Source: Nocardia transvalensis (GTDB lineage Bacteria; Actinomycetota; Actinomycetes; Mycobacteriales; Mycobacteriaceae). Taken from it: a DNA stretch of 64,000 nucleotides. This document shows positions 26,606 through 35,048 of the stretch, in pieces. Position numbers and translations under genes: made by a program. The stretch lies in the NCBI RefSeq assembly GCF_015477765.1, contig NZ_JADLQQ010000001.1, forward strand, positions 682,001-746,000. Reading direction: 5' to 3'. The stretch's first letter is position 1; each line of letters starts with the position of its first letter. Below the pieces are notes generated by a model. That model was not told where the DNA came from. It searched no databases and saw only the letters and a program-made list of their open reading frames with translations.

Positions 26606-26899
26606 TCAGATCGCCGCGAGACCGAGCGCGTTATCGGCGTCCATCCCGGTCAGCTGCTGCGACTGCGACCGCAGCGCGGCGGCCAGCTTGCGCAGTTCGA
26701 GAACGCCTGCGGTAGCGGCCTCGTCGTAGGAGGAGGCCACCGTGCGCATGGTGTCCGCGGCATGCCGGGACACCTCGTCGAGACCGGCGGGCGCCACCGC
26801 CAGTGCGGGAGCGTGGGTCCGCAGATCGGCCTCGAGGCGGTCCGCCAGCGCGTCCAGACCGGCCGCGGACTCCTGTGCCCGAACGGGATCGAATTTCAT
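26606..26899 (-). CDS. PE family protein
   Basis: A 97-residue helical hairpin (MKFDPVRAQESAAGLDALAD; HAADTMRTVASSYDEAATAG). Its place directly before the PPE gene, its length and its two-helix layout fit a PE partner, although the literal Pro-Glu is absent from the N-terminus. The Tyr in SSYDEAATAG lies where PE proteins carry YxxxD/E, but the acidic end residue is Ala here, so the signal may be degenerate. Confidence 0.75.
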   Translation of the reverse strand: MKFDPVRAQESAAGLDALADRLEADLRTHAPALAVAPAGLDEVSRHAADTMRTVASSYDEAATAGVLELRKLAAALRSQSQQLTGMDADNALGLAAI

Positions 26900-26911
26900 G
26901 ACGTCCTCCTG

Positions 26912-28300
26912 TCAGAGGGTGAGTGCCTTGTCCGGTGGTTCGTTGTCGGTGGGTTCCGACACTCGTTCGGCCGCGCCGACCACCGGCAGTGAGGCCCCGG
27001 CCATATCGCCCACGACCTCATCGCCGTGTTGGCTCGTCACCAGTTGGCCGCGCAGCCCTTCGGTGGTCTCCTCGGCGCTGCGCCCGGCCAGCGCGCCCGC
27101 GGCACCCATCGGACCCATCGGCATCATGCCGGGGCTCCCGGCGCCGGTCGCGACGGTGTTGCTGGTGCCGCGCACCGGGGAGCTCCCGCCCGTACCCGCC
27201 GACGGGTTCGCCGCACCGGCGGCGCCCAGGGCGCCCGAGGAGCGGGCATCGACCCAGGGGCTCAGCGGCCGTGCGGCCGCGGCCGCCGCGGCGCCGATTC
27301 CGCCGCCACCGCCACCGCCGATGGCACCGCCACCACCACCGGCGCCGCCGAGCCCGGCCGCCTTGGCAAGATCCTTGTCCGGCCCACCTGCCTTGTCGTA
27401 CTCGGAGGCAACCGGCTTGGGCGGATCCAGCGTCCGAGCCACCTGCGCAGCGGTCTGCGCGCCCTGCGTGGCCGCACTGGTCAACGCGGGCACGATCTGC
27501 AGCAACTGGGACACCATCTGCATGGGGTCGACACCCTTGGGGGCGGCGGTGACCGGCACCTTGCGGCCGGTCTTGGCCATAGTGCTGCTGTGCACGGTGA
27601 GTTCGCCGCGGGTCTGGGCGACCACGGCCATCGCCTCGGCCAGCGTCTCGGTCGACATCGCCAGCACGAACGCCTGGCCGGGCGGGGTGACCAGGAACGG
27701 ACCCGCCGCCGCCAGGGACGTCAGGTACTTGGCGATGATGCCCGACATCATGGTCGAGCCGCGGAAGACCGTACCGGCCGCATTGGCCAGGCCCAGTGAG
27801 GTTTCCGCGCTCTGTTCCGCGACCAGCACACTGTCCTTGTGGGCCTGGACGCCCTTCTCCTCCGCCTTGGCGGCCCCCGCGCCCTGCCACAGCTGCATCG
27901 CCATCTGCAGCGCCGAGGTGCCGAGCGAGACCACGGTCTGCACCACGCTCGAGATCTGCGAGAACAGCTGGGAGGGATCCATCGCCGGAGCTCCGGCCGG
28001 AGCCGCGGCGGGTGTCGCACCACCCTCGGGCTGCGCGGGCGCCCCGGCGGGAGTCGGTGCCACCGAGGGGAATTGGCCGGTGCCGAAGGTGCTCGCCAGA
28101 TCGGTGAGCGGCTTCGCCAACACCGACAGATCGAGCACCGGAAGCGGCGGCAGGTCCGGAAGCGGTGGCAGCGCGGACAGATCCGGCAGCTGGGGCAGGC
28201 CCATATCCCGCAGGACGTCGTTCACCGGGCGGTCGAGCATCGGCCCTGCCGCGCTGTTGCGCAGCAGATCCAGTACCGACTGATCCAGGGCCTCGGACAT
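26912..28300 (-). CDS. Ala/Gly-rich ESX-associated protein with a WxG helical core
   Basis: A 462-residue protein of uncertain family. A Leu/Pro-rich N-terminus (LPPLPDLPPLPVLDLSVLAK) is followed by a helical core at about residues 100-280 with MQLWQGAGAAKAEEKGVQAH, a W-x-G bend, then a Gly/Ala-rich stretch (the GGAGGGGGAIGGGG region) and an acidic tail. It begins on the last base of the EspC-like stop (TGATG) and precedes PE by 12 bases, so it belongs to the substrate operon. It may be an exported structural substrate; no enzyme motif is seen. Confidence 0.7.
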   Translation of the reverse strand: MSEALDQSVLDLLRNSAAGPMLDRPVNDVLRDMGLPQLPDLSALPPLPDLPPLPVLDLSVLAKPLTDLASTFGTGQFPSVAPTPAGAPAQPEGGATPAAAPAGAPAMDPSQLFSQISSVVQTVVSLGTSALQMAMQLWQGAGAAKAEEKGVQAHKDSVLVAEQSAETSLGLANAAGTVFRGSTMMSGIIAKYLTSLAAAGPFLVTPPGQAFVLAMSTETLAEAMAVVAQTRGELTVHSSTMAKTGRKVPVTAAPKGVDPMQMVSQLLQIVPALTSAATQGAQTAAQVARTLDPPKPVASEYDKAGGPDKDLAKAAGLGGAGGGGGAIGGGGGGGIGAAAAAAARPLSPWVDARSSGALGAAGAANPSAGTGGSSPVRGTSNTVATGAGSPGMMPMGPMGAAGALAGRSAEETTEGLRGQLVTSQHGDEVVGDMAGASLPVVGAAERVSEPTDNEPPDKALTL

Positions 28301-28614
28301 CAGCTGTGACTGAGTCGGTTGAACTGAGCGGCCGAACCGCCGTCGGCCACCTCATAGGTGGCGGCGCTCTCGTGGGCGGTCACCGCGGTCATCGCGTGCA
28401 CGGCGGCCAATTCGGCCACCGACTGCAGGTTGTTGGCCTGCGCCACCGCGAAGGTTGCCAGGAAGTCCTGGCCGATGAGACCGAACACCGGGATCGCCGC
28501 GGCCATGGTGGCCGTCTGGTTCACCGCTCCGGCGGTCGCGGTCTGGGCCGCCATCGTCGCCGCAGCATCGCCGTATCGGCGGATCGCATCGGGCACAGCA
28601 ACAAGTTCACTCAT
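28300..28614 (-). CDS. EspC-type ESX secretion target
   Basis: A 104-residue helical hairpin beginning MSELVAVPDAIRRYGDAAAT. The C-terminal TYEVADG contains an exact YxxxD general T7SS export signal (Tyr, three residues, Asp), and the fold pattern is that of EspC/T7SS-target proteins. It is the first gene of the seven-gene run down to the esx pair. The 142-base gap upstream (28615-28756) should hold the promoter and otherwise shows nothing recognisable. Confidence 0.82.
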   Translation of the reverse strand: MSELVAVPDAIRRYGDAAATMAAQTATAGAVNQTATMAAAIPVFGLIGQDFLATFAVAQANNLQSVAELAAVHAMTAVTAHESAATYEVADGGSAAQFNRLSHS

Positions 28615-28756
28615 CGGGAAACACCCTCTGCGAGAAGACGATTAGTCTGATTCATCCCAAACTTACCTGACGAAGGGGTACCAAGGTCAGTGAAATCTTT
28701 GCGCTCCCTCCTTAAGAGCCGGTAAAGATTCGCCAAGCACGGCGACGATCGTGGTC

Positions 28757-29056
28757 TCATGGGGAGCTCTCCTCGTTGAACTCCGTGACGAGCTCGCCAC
28801 GCTGCGCGAAGGCAGCGGCCGCGGCCTGTCCGGCCGTCTGCACCACGATCCGCTCGAACTCCTGCGGTGACATCCGGGCGATCGCCGCCGACAGCCGCAG
28901 ATCGCACAGCGCGCCGTTACCGTCCACGGTCACGGTGACCGCACCGTCGGGTGAGGTCTCCGAGACCCGCAGGCCCGCCATCCGATCGCTCAAATCCCGC
29001 ATGCGATCCAGCTGCCGCTGGGCACGAGCCTGGATCTCGTCCATCGTGTAACTCAT
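28757..29056 (-). CDS. YbaB/EbfC-family protein
   Basis: A 99-residue protein. The ATG at 29056 overlaps the stop of the preceding gene (ATGA) and is preceded by GAGG. The YbaB pattern is clear: helix MDEIQARAQRQLDRMRDLSD, strand GAVTVTVDGNGALCDLRLSA, helix SPQEFERIVVQTAGQAAAAA. YbaB proteins are classically nucleoid-associated, but in ESX and toxin clusters they recur as companions of exported proteins. Unlike the two larger paralogues at 51473 and 63321 it has no C-terminal tail. Confidence 0.82.
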   Translation of the reverse strand: MSYTMDEIQARAQRQLDRMRDLSDRMAGLRVSETSPDGAVTVTVDGNGALCDLRLSAAIARMSPQEFERIVVQTAGQAAAAAFAQRGELVTEFNEESSP

Positions 29057-29367
29057 ACCGACCTCAGCCAGCTCTCCGGTTCGACGTCGTAGTCCTGCTC
29101 CTCGGAAAGCTCTTGGCGAGCCACATCTTCCGGCTTCGGCAGGCCGGTCAGGGCGAGCGCCTCGCTGCTGAGCCCGGCGGCCGCCAACTGCTCCCGGCGC
29201 GCCAGCCCGGCCCGATTGGCCGATTGCCGGCACAGCCGCAGGATCTCCTGGGCGAGTTCGGCGGGATTGCGCCGCAACTCCTGTGCTTCCACCGAGACAG
29301 CCAGCGGCAAACCCTGTTCGGTGGTGCGCACCGAGATCGCGCCGGTTCTGGACGTCGCTGTCGACAT
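29053..29367 (-). CDS. Small conserved protein paired with the YbaB-like gene
   Basis: A 104-residue protein (MSTATSRTGAISVRTTEQGL) with a short strand-rich start, a helix (AELAQEILRLCRQSANRAGL) and an acidic tail containing EEQDYDVEPESW. The order strand then helix recalls the strand/last-helix part of YbaB proteins, so it could be a diverged heterodimer partner. It overlaps the YbaB-like gene by 4 bases. The 179 bases upstream (29368-29546) hold its promoter and a hairpin. I cannot assign a function. Confidence 0.6.
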   Translation of the reverse strand: MSTATSRTGAISVRTTEQGLPLAVSVEAQELRRNPAELAQEILRLCRQSANRAGLARREQLAAAGLSSEALALTGLPKPEDVARQELSEEQDYDVEPESWLRSV

Positions 29368-29519
29368 GGTCCCTCATCCCCTCGTCGTACGTCGTCACTC
29401 TACGGTCTCGGACCGACAACCTGCGAGCGCGCGCACGATCTTGGAGCGCGCACCGATTTCGACTCTGTCTCGATATACGTCCTGCCGGTAGTTTCGGTTC
29501 AGGGGGAAGCTCTGGCAAG

Positions 29520-29534
29520 CCCCCAGTGTGGGGG
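29520..29534. terminator. Short G/C hairpin 3' of the second espG
   Basis: CCCCCA and TGGGGG (29520-29525, 29529-29534) form a 6-bp stem with a 3-base loop, 12 bases past the espG stop at 29547. It is a plausible end of the 32047-29547 transcript, although on that strand no T-run follows; the TTT lies on the other side. Confidence 0.45.
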
Positions 29535-29546
29535 TTTGTATGACCG

Positions 29547-30320
29547 TCAGCTGCGCTCATCCTTGATCGCGCGTATCACCTCGACGATCTCGGCGTTGAT
29601 GAGCGCGGTCAGCCGCCTGGTGTCGACGGCGGTCGCCACGGGCGGGCTGGTGCCGATGATCGCGTATCGCCCGTCGCCGTGCAGGTCGCGCCACTGCAGG
29701 GTGCGGCGGGTGATTCCGCGCGGGCCGTATCGCGAACTGCCCTGGATGATTCGGATGGTCCCGTGTCCGGACTTCGGGGCCCGCAGGTACCGCTGCAGGC
29801 GATCCAGCTCGCGATCGTGGGTCAGTTCGTGGGCCTGCGACCGGCGCAGCGAATAGTCCAACTCGCCGGTGCCGGATTCGAGAACGACGCGCCCGAGGGT
29901 TCCGGGTTGCCGCTGCGGGAGCGCGGCGGCGACCGCATCGGCCAGTGCCAGCGGGTCGTGCTCGGCGACGGTGAATCCGCCGCTGTGCCAGACCGTCTCA
30001 CCGGGCAGTTGGGTCACCAGACAGCCGATCGGCCCACTGCGAGCGGCCAGCAATCGGATACGGTCCTTCGGTTCGCCCGAATCCTCGGCCCACCCGGTGA
30101 CCACGATCCTGATGTCGGGAAGCACGAGCGCCTGGAGCACGGCGTCGATATCGGCGTCCAACCAGTGCAGGCGCTGCCTCGTTCGGTCCTTCTCCCTCTC
30201 GTATTCGTCGTAGTCCGGTGTGCGGCATGTGTAGGTGAACGGTTCCGGGACAGCCGCTCCCGTCTGCATCGGCTCCCAGGCCACGACGAATTCGAGATCG
30301 GTGAAATGCCAGGTTCTCAC
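29547..30320 (-). CDS. ESX chaperone EspG (second)
   Basis: A 257-residue EspG-family protein starting MRTWHFTDLEFVVAWEPMQT, with the aromatic N-terminal strand common to the family. The central VVTGWAEDSGEPKDRIRLLA and C-terminal SSRYGPRGITRRTLQWRDLH match the third EspG (32162) closely (SRFGPRGRTVRYLEWRDVLG there). The ATG at 30320 overlaps the stop of the fused PE-PPE-like gene (ATGA), so that protein is the likely client. Confidence 0.87.
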   Translation of the reverse strand: MRTWHFTDLEFVVAWEPMQTGAAVPEPFTYTCRTPDYDEYEREKDRTRQRLHWLDADIDAVLQALVLPDIRIVVTGWAEDSGEPKDRIRLLAARSGPIGCLVTQLPGETVWHSGGFTVAEHDPLALADAVAAALPQRQPGTLGRVVLESGTGELDYSLRRSQAHELTHDRELDRLQRYLRAPKSGHGTIRIIQGSSRYGPRGITRRTLQWRDLHGDGRYAIIGTSPPVATAVDTRRLTALINAEIVEVIRAIKDERS

Positions 30321-32047
30321 TGGTCCAGAACCGGCCGCGAGACCACCTGAGCCGTGCCGAGGGCCCCATCGATATGGTCGGTGGACTCGAGATAGTCGGG
30401 GCGCTTATGTCCCTTGCCGTCCTGATCCTGGCCCGTGCCCCGTCCGGGGGCACCAGCGGCTCCCGGCGTTCCCGGCATACCCGCCATCGGGGCGGCGCCC
30501 GCCCGGCCCGCCATACCGCCGACACCCGGCCCCGATGCGCTGGCCCGCGGGAACGGGCTCGTCGCCCGGCCGAGCGCACTCGCACCGGGCATGGCCGCAC
30601 CGGATCCCGCGCCGCCACCGCCGGATCCCGCGCCGCCACCGGCCTTTCCGCCGCCGCCCGCCGTCTTTCCGGCCGCACCGTCCAGCGCCGACGCACTCGC
30701 AGGAAGCATGCTCGCGGCACTGCCCGGGTTCGCATCGCCCAGATTCTTCGCGGCGTCGGCCGCCGTCTGCAGGGCGTTACCCGCCTGCTGTCCCAGTTTC
30801 GAGAGGGGATCGCCGGGACCGTCCGAACCCGGGGGCCGGCCGGACACCGGCGGAGTCGCCGACCCCGGCGGAGGTGACCCGGGTTTCGGCAGGGGCGAAC
30901 CGCCTCGCGGCGCACCGGGACCACCGGAGGAACCCGGTCCGACGGAACTCGGGTCGGCAACCGGGCTCGGAGTGACGAAGTCCGGAACCTTCGCACCCGC
31001 GGTGTCCATACCCGAGGCGTAGAACGCCGAATACACGGCCTTCCCCCAGGTGGCGTCCTGATCTTGTTTCGGGTCGGGCGGCGGCATATTCACCAGACCG
31101 GCGCGGGTCCGGCTCAACCATCCCGACGTGTAGTAGAGATTGTCGCGCAGCTGCACCGCCTGTCCGATCACCTGGGTCGTGGCGGTGACGTAGGCCTTCG
31201 AGGCGCCGATCGCCTTCTGTGCACCACCGCCGCGCCAATTGCCCTCCGCGCCGGACAGATTGTTGTTCAGCTCGATGAACTGCGCGTTCATCTCCGACGC
31301 TATCCATCCCCACACGGCCGCGGCGTCCGCGGCCGGTTGGGCCTTGATACTCAGACCGAGGCTGTGCAACCGCGGATAGTTCATATAGTCCACGGGTTCG
31401 GCCTTGACGCCGAGGGCCGCGAACCGGCCGGCCTCCAAGAGGCTCTCGGGCACCTTGTAGGACTTGGTCAGATCTCTCGGAAGATCCTCGATCGGGCGGC
31501 CCCTGCCATCGGGAGACAACAGACCGGGGAACCGACTGGAGCCCGAGGTGCCGGCCGCACCGGGGTGGACCAGGTCCTGCGTCAATTGCTGGGTACTGGT
31601 GATCGGCCCCTTGGCCGTCGGCTCCGGAATCCGCCCGCTGCCGGGAGGATCGCTCGACAGGCCGCCGGTGTAGGTCTTCCCCACGCGAATCTTGTCGAAT
31701 GCCTCGGCGGAGCGCCCCTCGGCCGCGTCGTAGGTCCGGCCGGCGGCCACGAAGGCATCGGTCATATCGGTGAGCACTGTGATGTGCGCATCGATGATCC
31801 GGCCGAACTCGCTCCCCTTCTCCCGCATCTTCGCCGCAAAGGTGATGCCGGAGGACAGGTTCGAGAAATCGGGTATCGCGTCGGCACCGTCGACCCGGGC
31901 GACCCCTTTTTCCTTGATGCCGCGCAGCCGGTCCACGGTCCGCACGCACGCCTGCGCACAGGCCAGGGCGGCGTCGTGCTTCAGCTCGATCCCACCCGAT
32001 CGCGCCTGCGCGGCAACCGCTCTCCAGTTCGGTACGTTACCGCCCAT
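30317..32047 (-). CDS. Fused PE-PPE-like ESX substrate, paralogue of the 32944 gene
   Basis: A 576-residue protein. The ATG at 32047 was chosen for its AGGAG site 7 bases upstream. Residues 1-120 are a PE/EspC-like hairpin ending in TYDAAEG, a YxxxE export signal (Tyr106, Glu110). Residues about 210-330 are a PPE/WXG-like helical module with GAEGNWRGGGAQKA (Trp271). A Pro/Gly/Ser-rich part follows, then a C-terminal tail containing RPDYLESTDHIDGALG, shared with the 32944 paralogue. The layout recalls EspB, which also fuses PE and PPE parts, but here a cognate EspG gene overlaps its stop. Confidence 0.78.
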   Translation of the reverse strand: MGGNVPNWRAVAAQARSGGIELKHDAALACAQACVRTVDRLRGIKEKGVARVDGADAIPDFSNLSSGITFAAKMREKGSEFGRIIDAHITVLTDMTDAFVAAGRTYDAAEGRSAEAFDKIRVGKTYTGGLSSDPPGSGRIPEPTAKGPITSTQQLTQDLVHPGAAGTSGSSRFPGLLSPDGRGRPIEDLPRDLTKSYKVPESLLEAGRFAALGVKAEPVDYMNYPRLHSLGLSIKAQPAADAAAVWGWIASEMNAQFIELNNNLSGAEGNWRGGGAQKAIGASKAYVTATTQVIGQAVQLRDNLYYTSGWLSRTRAGLVNMPPPDPKQDQDATWGKAVYSAFYASGMDTAGAKVPDFVTPSPVADPSSVGPGSSGGPGAPRGGSPLPKPGSPPPGSATPPVSGRPPGSDGPGDPLSKLGQQAGNALQTAADAAKNLGDANPGSAASMLPASASALDGAAGKTAGGGGKAGGGAGSGGGGAGSGAAMPGASALGRATSPFPRASASGPGVGGMAGRAGAAPMAGMPGTPGAAGAPGRGTGQDQDGKGHKRPDYLESTDHIDGALGTAQVVSRPVLDQ

Positions 32048-32161
32048 ACCGATACTCCTAGTCCGTTCGCCGTCATCCAGCGCCCCACCGTGGGCACATG
32101 ATGACACGAACGCGGCCTGAACGGGAGCCCCGTCACGACAGGCTCTCGACAGCCCCGCGAC

Positions 32162-32947
32162 CTACACCCGCTCCTCCTTGATTGCGCGCACGATGGTCGC
32201 CACCTCGGTGTTGATCATTGCGATGAACGCCCGCTCGTCGACGGCCACGGCCGCCGGAGGCATCGTCGGCACGATGACGAAACGGCCGTCGCCGAGCACG
32301 TCACGCCACTCCAGATACCGGACCGTGCGACCGCGCGGCCCGAACCGCGAGATGCCTTGGGCCACTTCGATTCCGCCGATATACTTCGGTTTCTGCTGGT
32401 AGAACCAATTGCTCTGCGGATCCCCACCACTGTCGTCGAAGGTGTCCCACAGGGCCGATTTTCCGTACTCGTCGTCGACCAGCTGACTCGGCGGAGCCGG
32501 CAGCGTCACGCGCGCCCGGCTACCCGCGTCGGCCTTGGGCAGCTTGGCCACGACGACGTCGGCCAGGCGCACCGCATCGCATTCGGTGACGGTAAAGCCG
32601 CCGCTGTGCTGAACCGTGGCACCGGGCAATTGCTCCAGCAGATAACCCTCGTTGCCGCGCCGCACGGCCAGCAGCCGAATACCGGCCTTCGGATTCTCCG
32701 GGTCCTGGCCGTCGAATCCGCGCACCACGATCTGGATATCGGGCCGGACCACGATGTCGAGCACCTCGTAGATGGCCGGATCGAGGTTGTTGCGTATTCG
32801 TTCGCGCGCCTGGCGCTGCAACCTCAGGTAGTCGTAATAGTTCTCGACATCGCTCAAGAACGTGAACACACCGGGCAGATTGTCGTCGTACAAATCCTCC
32901 CACAGCGTGACGAACTCGATATCGGTGAACGACCAGGTACGTTTCAT
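32162..32947 (-). CDS. ESX chaperone EspG (third)
   Basis: A 261-residue EspG-family protein beginning MKRTWSFTDIEFVTLWEDLY. Segments IQIVVRGFDGQDPENPKAGI and ISRFGPRGRTVRYLEWRDVL align with the second EspG. It overlaps the stop of the 32944 gene by ATGA, repeating the client-chaperone coupling seen twice above. The 114 bases to the next start (32048-32161) contain no clear terminator. Confidence 0.87.
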   Translation of the reverse strand: MKRTWSFTDIEFVTLWEDLYDDNLPGVFTFLSDVENYYDYLRLQRQARERIRNNLDPAIYEVLDIVVRPDIQIVVRGFDGQDPENPKAGIRLLAVRRGNEGYLLEQLPGATVQHSGGFTVTECDAVRLADVVVAKLPKADAGSRARVTLPAPPSQLVDDEYGKSALWDTFDDSGGDPQSNWFYQQKPKYIGGIEVAQGISRFGPRGRTVRYLEWRDVLGDGRFVIVPTMPPAAVAVDERAFIAMINTEVATIVRAIKEERV

Positions 32948-34914
32948 TTCTCCACAACAGGTTTCACGACGCGCGGCGCCTCGCCCAGCGCATCGTCGAG
33001 ATGCTCGGTGGACTCGAGGTAGGCAGGACGCCTGTGCTCCTTACCGCCGTTCGCCCCTTCCGCTCCACGGCCGGCCGCGCCGGGCGATCCGGGCGCTCCC
33101 GGCTGGGCTGCCGTCGGGGCCGCGCCCGCGCGACCACCGAATTCCGCTGCCGCACCTGCGGAGATCGGCGCGCTTGCCCGGGGAAACAGCTTGGATGCCT
33201 GGGCGAGGTCCTTGCCGAGGCCCGCTGCGCCGCCGCCCGCGCCGCCGCCGACACCTCCGCCCGCACCGCCACCGCCACCCAGCTTGGGAAGCTCGCCCGG
33301 CTTGGGCAGGCCGGGGATACCGGCGCGAGCCCGCGCCGCCTGCTCCCCGGCCAACGCCTGCTGCGCCGCCTGCTGGGCAGCCGCCATGCCTTGCTGCATG
33401 GCCTGCTGCGCGGCGGACATCCCCTGCTGCATGGCCTGCTGAGCTTGCCCCGCCGCCTGAGCTTTTGCCGCATCCTCCTGCTGTTTGCGGGCCCGGTCCT
33501 GCATCTCCTTCTGGAACTTTTCCTGCTGCGCACGGTTCTTCTCGTCCCGTTCGCGCTGTTCCCTCGCGTCACGCAACGCTTGTTCGCGCTGTTTCCTGGC
33601 ATCCTGCAACGCCTGCTCGCGCAGTTTGCGCTCTTGCTCTTGCAGGCGTTTGTCCGCAGGGCTCTGCTTCGGCTGCTGTTGCGGACCGCCGCGAGCTGCG
33701 GGGCGGGTGGTGGGGCCGGGGGTTCCGGTCGGAGACCCCGTAGGAGATCCGGTCGGGGACCCCGTCGGCGATCCGGTCGGGGCCCCGGTGCGCGGATCGA
33801 CAGGGGGGCCTTGGGTGGTCGGAGGGAAGAACTTGGGATCACCGAAGGCGGCCGCCGCGGCGGGCAGTGTCGGCATGATGTCCGCCGAGACCGGAAGTCC
33901 CGTGCAGTAGGTGGCCTGCATCATGTCCTGGTAATGCTTGGTGTTGTCCGGCATGGTGACCGTGCTCGAGGACGTACTGCCCGCATAGGAACTCGGAACG
34001 CTGTAAGTCGTTCCGGCCGGATTGGTCCGCGACTGCGGCATCGCTGCCTGGGTATCGTCCAGCCAGCGACCGGTGTATTCGTAGTTGAGCGCAACCCTTT
34101 CCATATTGTTCCGCAGATCCTGGATGGAACTCGCGTACGACTCACAAGCACTCTTGGCCGCCCCTGCCGCCCAGCCGCCCTTCCAGTCGGTGCTCATGGT
34201 GGATTGCAGTTTGAAGCCGAAATCGCGGTAGATCTCATCGAGCTGTTTGTGCGCCCAGCGCCAGAGTTCGGCCTGACTCGCACACGCCCCGACCGCGCTC
34301 ACGTTTCTGATGTAAGCGCCGAGGTCGTACAGCTGTTCCCAGGTCTTCGAGTACGGGTTGTCGTTGAACGCGAATCCGCCCTTGCCGTCCGGTTTTCCCA
34401 GCCGGTCGTCCGGATCGGCAATCCGCTTTTCGTTGCCTTTGTCGTCCTTGCCCTTGTCCTTGCGCGACGGCTTCGAATCCCACTTCCACTCCGGCGGTGA
34501 GCCGGAGACGCCCGGGACGGAGGGGAGCTTGGCGTTCTTGTCCACCCTGACTGCGTCGAGCGAGTCCTTGCTGAAGCCTTCCGCTTCGGCGTACGCCTTT
34601 CCGGCGGCTTTGAAGGTGGCGAGCATATCCTCCACAATTTCGATATGGTGGTCGAGAATACGGCCCATTTGGTGCCCCATATCCTGAAATCTGGTGGCCA
34701 GGGCCGAGCCGGAGGGGAGGTTGGAGGGATTGTAGAACTGGATCATGCTCTCGACCGGCTTCTTCAACGCCTTCAGCCGGCCTGCCACTTCCGCCGCCGC
34801 ATTGGCCAGGTCCAGGGCCGCACCCCCGCGCAGGGTCAAGGGCTCTTTGGAGTCCCTCGTCGCCTGCTCCAGTGCAGGCCAAGGGTTGCCGCTGGTCGGA
34901 CGATTCCCAGCCAT
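32944..34914 (-). CDS. Fused PE-PPE-like ESX substrate with a long Gln/Ala-rich coiled coil
   Basis: A 656-residue paralogue of the 30317 protein. The N-terminal hairpin ends in AYAEAEG (Tyr108, Glu112; YxxxE). The second helical module has STDWKGGWAAGAAKSA (Trp244). Then come Gly-Ser-Pro-Thr repeats in 12-base units around 33722-33790, and a charged then Gln/Ala-rich coiled coil at residues about 415-545 (QALRDAREQRERDEKNRAQQ; AMQQGMAAAQQAAQQAL). The C-terminal tail contains RPAYLESTEHLDDALG, as in its paralogue. An espG gene overlaps its stop. It is divergent from the glycosyltransferase; the 134-base gap (34915-35048) holds both promoters. Confidence 0.78.
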   Translation of the reverse strand: MAGNRPTSGNPWPALEQATRDSKEPLTLRGGAALDLANAAAEVAGRLKALKKPVESMIQFYNPSNLPSGSALATRFQDMGHQMGRILDHHIEIVEDMLATFKAAGKAYAEAEGFSKDSLDAVRVDKNAKLPSVPGVSGSPPEWKWDSKPSRKDKGKDDKGNEKRIADPDDRLGKPDGKGGFAFNDNPYSKTWEQLYDLGAYIRNVSAVGACASQAELWRWAHKQLDEIYRDFGFKLQSTMSTDWKGGWAAGAAKSACESYASSIQDLRNNMERVALNYEYTGRWLDDTQAAMPQSRTNPAGTTYSVPSSYAGSTSSSTVTMPDNTKHYQDMMQATYCTGLPVSADIMPTLPAAAAAFGDPKFFPPTTQGPPVDPRTGAPTGSPTGSPTGSPTGSPTGTPGPTTRPAARGGPQQQPKQSPADKRLQEQERKLREQALQDARKQREQALRDAREQRERDEKNRAQQEKFQKEMQDRARKQQEDAAKAQAAGQAQQAMQQGMSAAQQAMQQGMAAAQQAAQQALAGEQAARARAGIPGLPKPGELPKLGGGGGAGGGVGGGAGGGAAGLGKDLAQASKLFPRASAPISAGAAAEFGGRAGAAPTAAQPGAPGSPGAAGRGAEGANGGKEHRRPAYLESTEHLDDALGEAPRVVKPVVEK

Positions 34915-35048
34915 CTCAGCACTCCTGACTATCTCGACAACGCAGCACCATCACGTCATACCGCGTCCGGTACCCTCGTCCATCTTGGCATGAATCGGCC
35001 TGGGCGGCATCGCCTGCCGGCTCGGCGTAATCGGAGGAGTTCGTTCGT

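Noticed and set aside
27018..28355. A 445-codon minus-strand frame overlapping the Ala/Gly-rich ESX protein
   Set aside because: Same strand but shifted frame, Arg-rich product, no ribosome site; the 26912-28300 frame has the coupled start and a WxG core.
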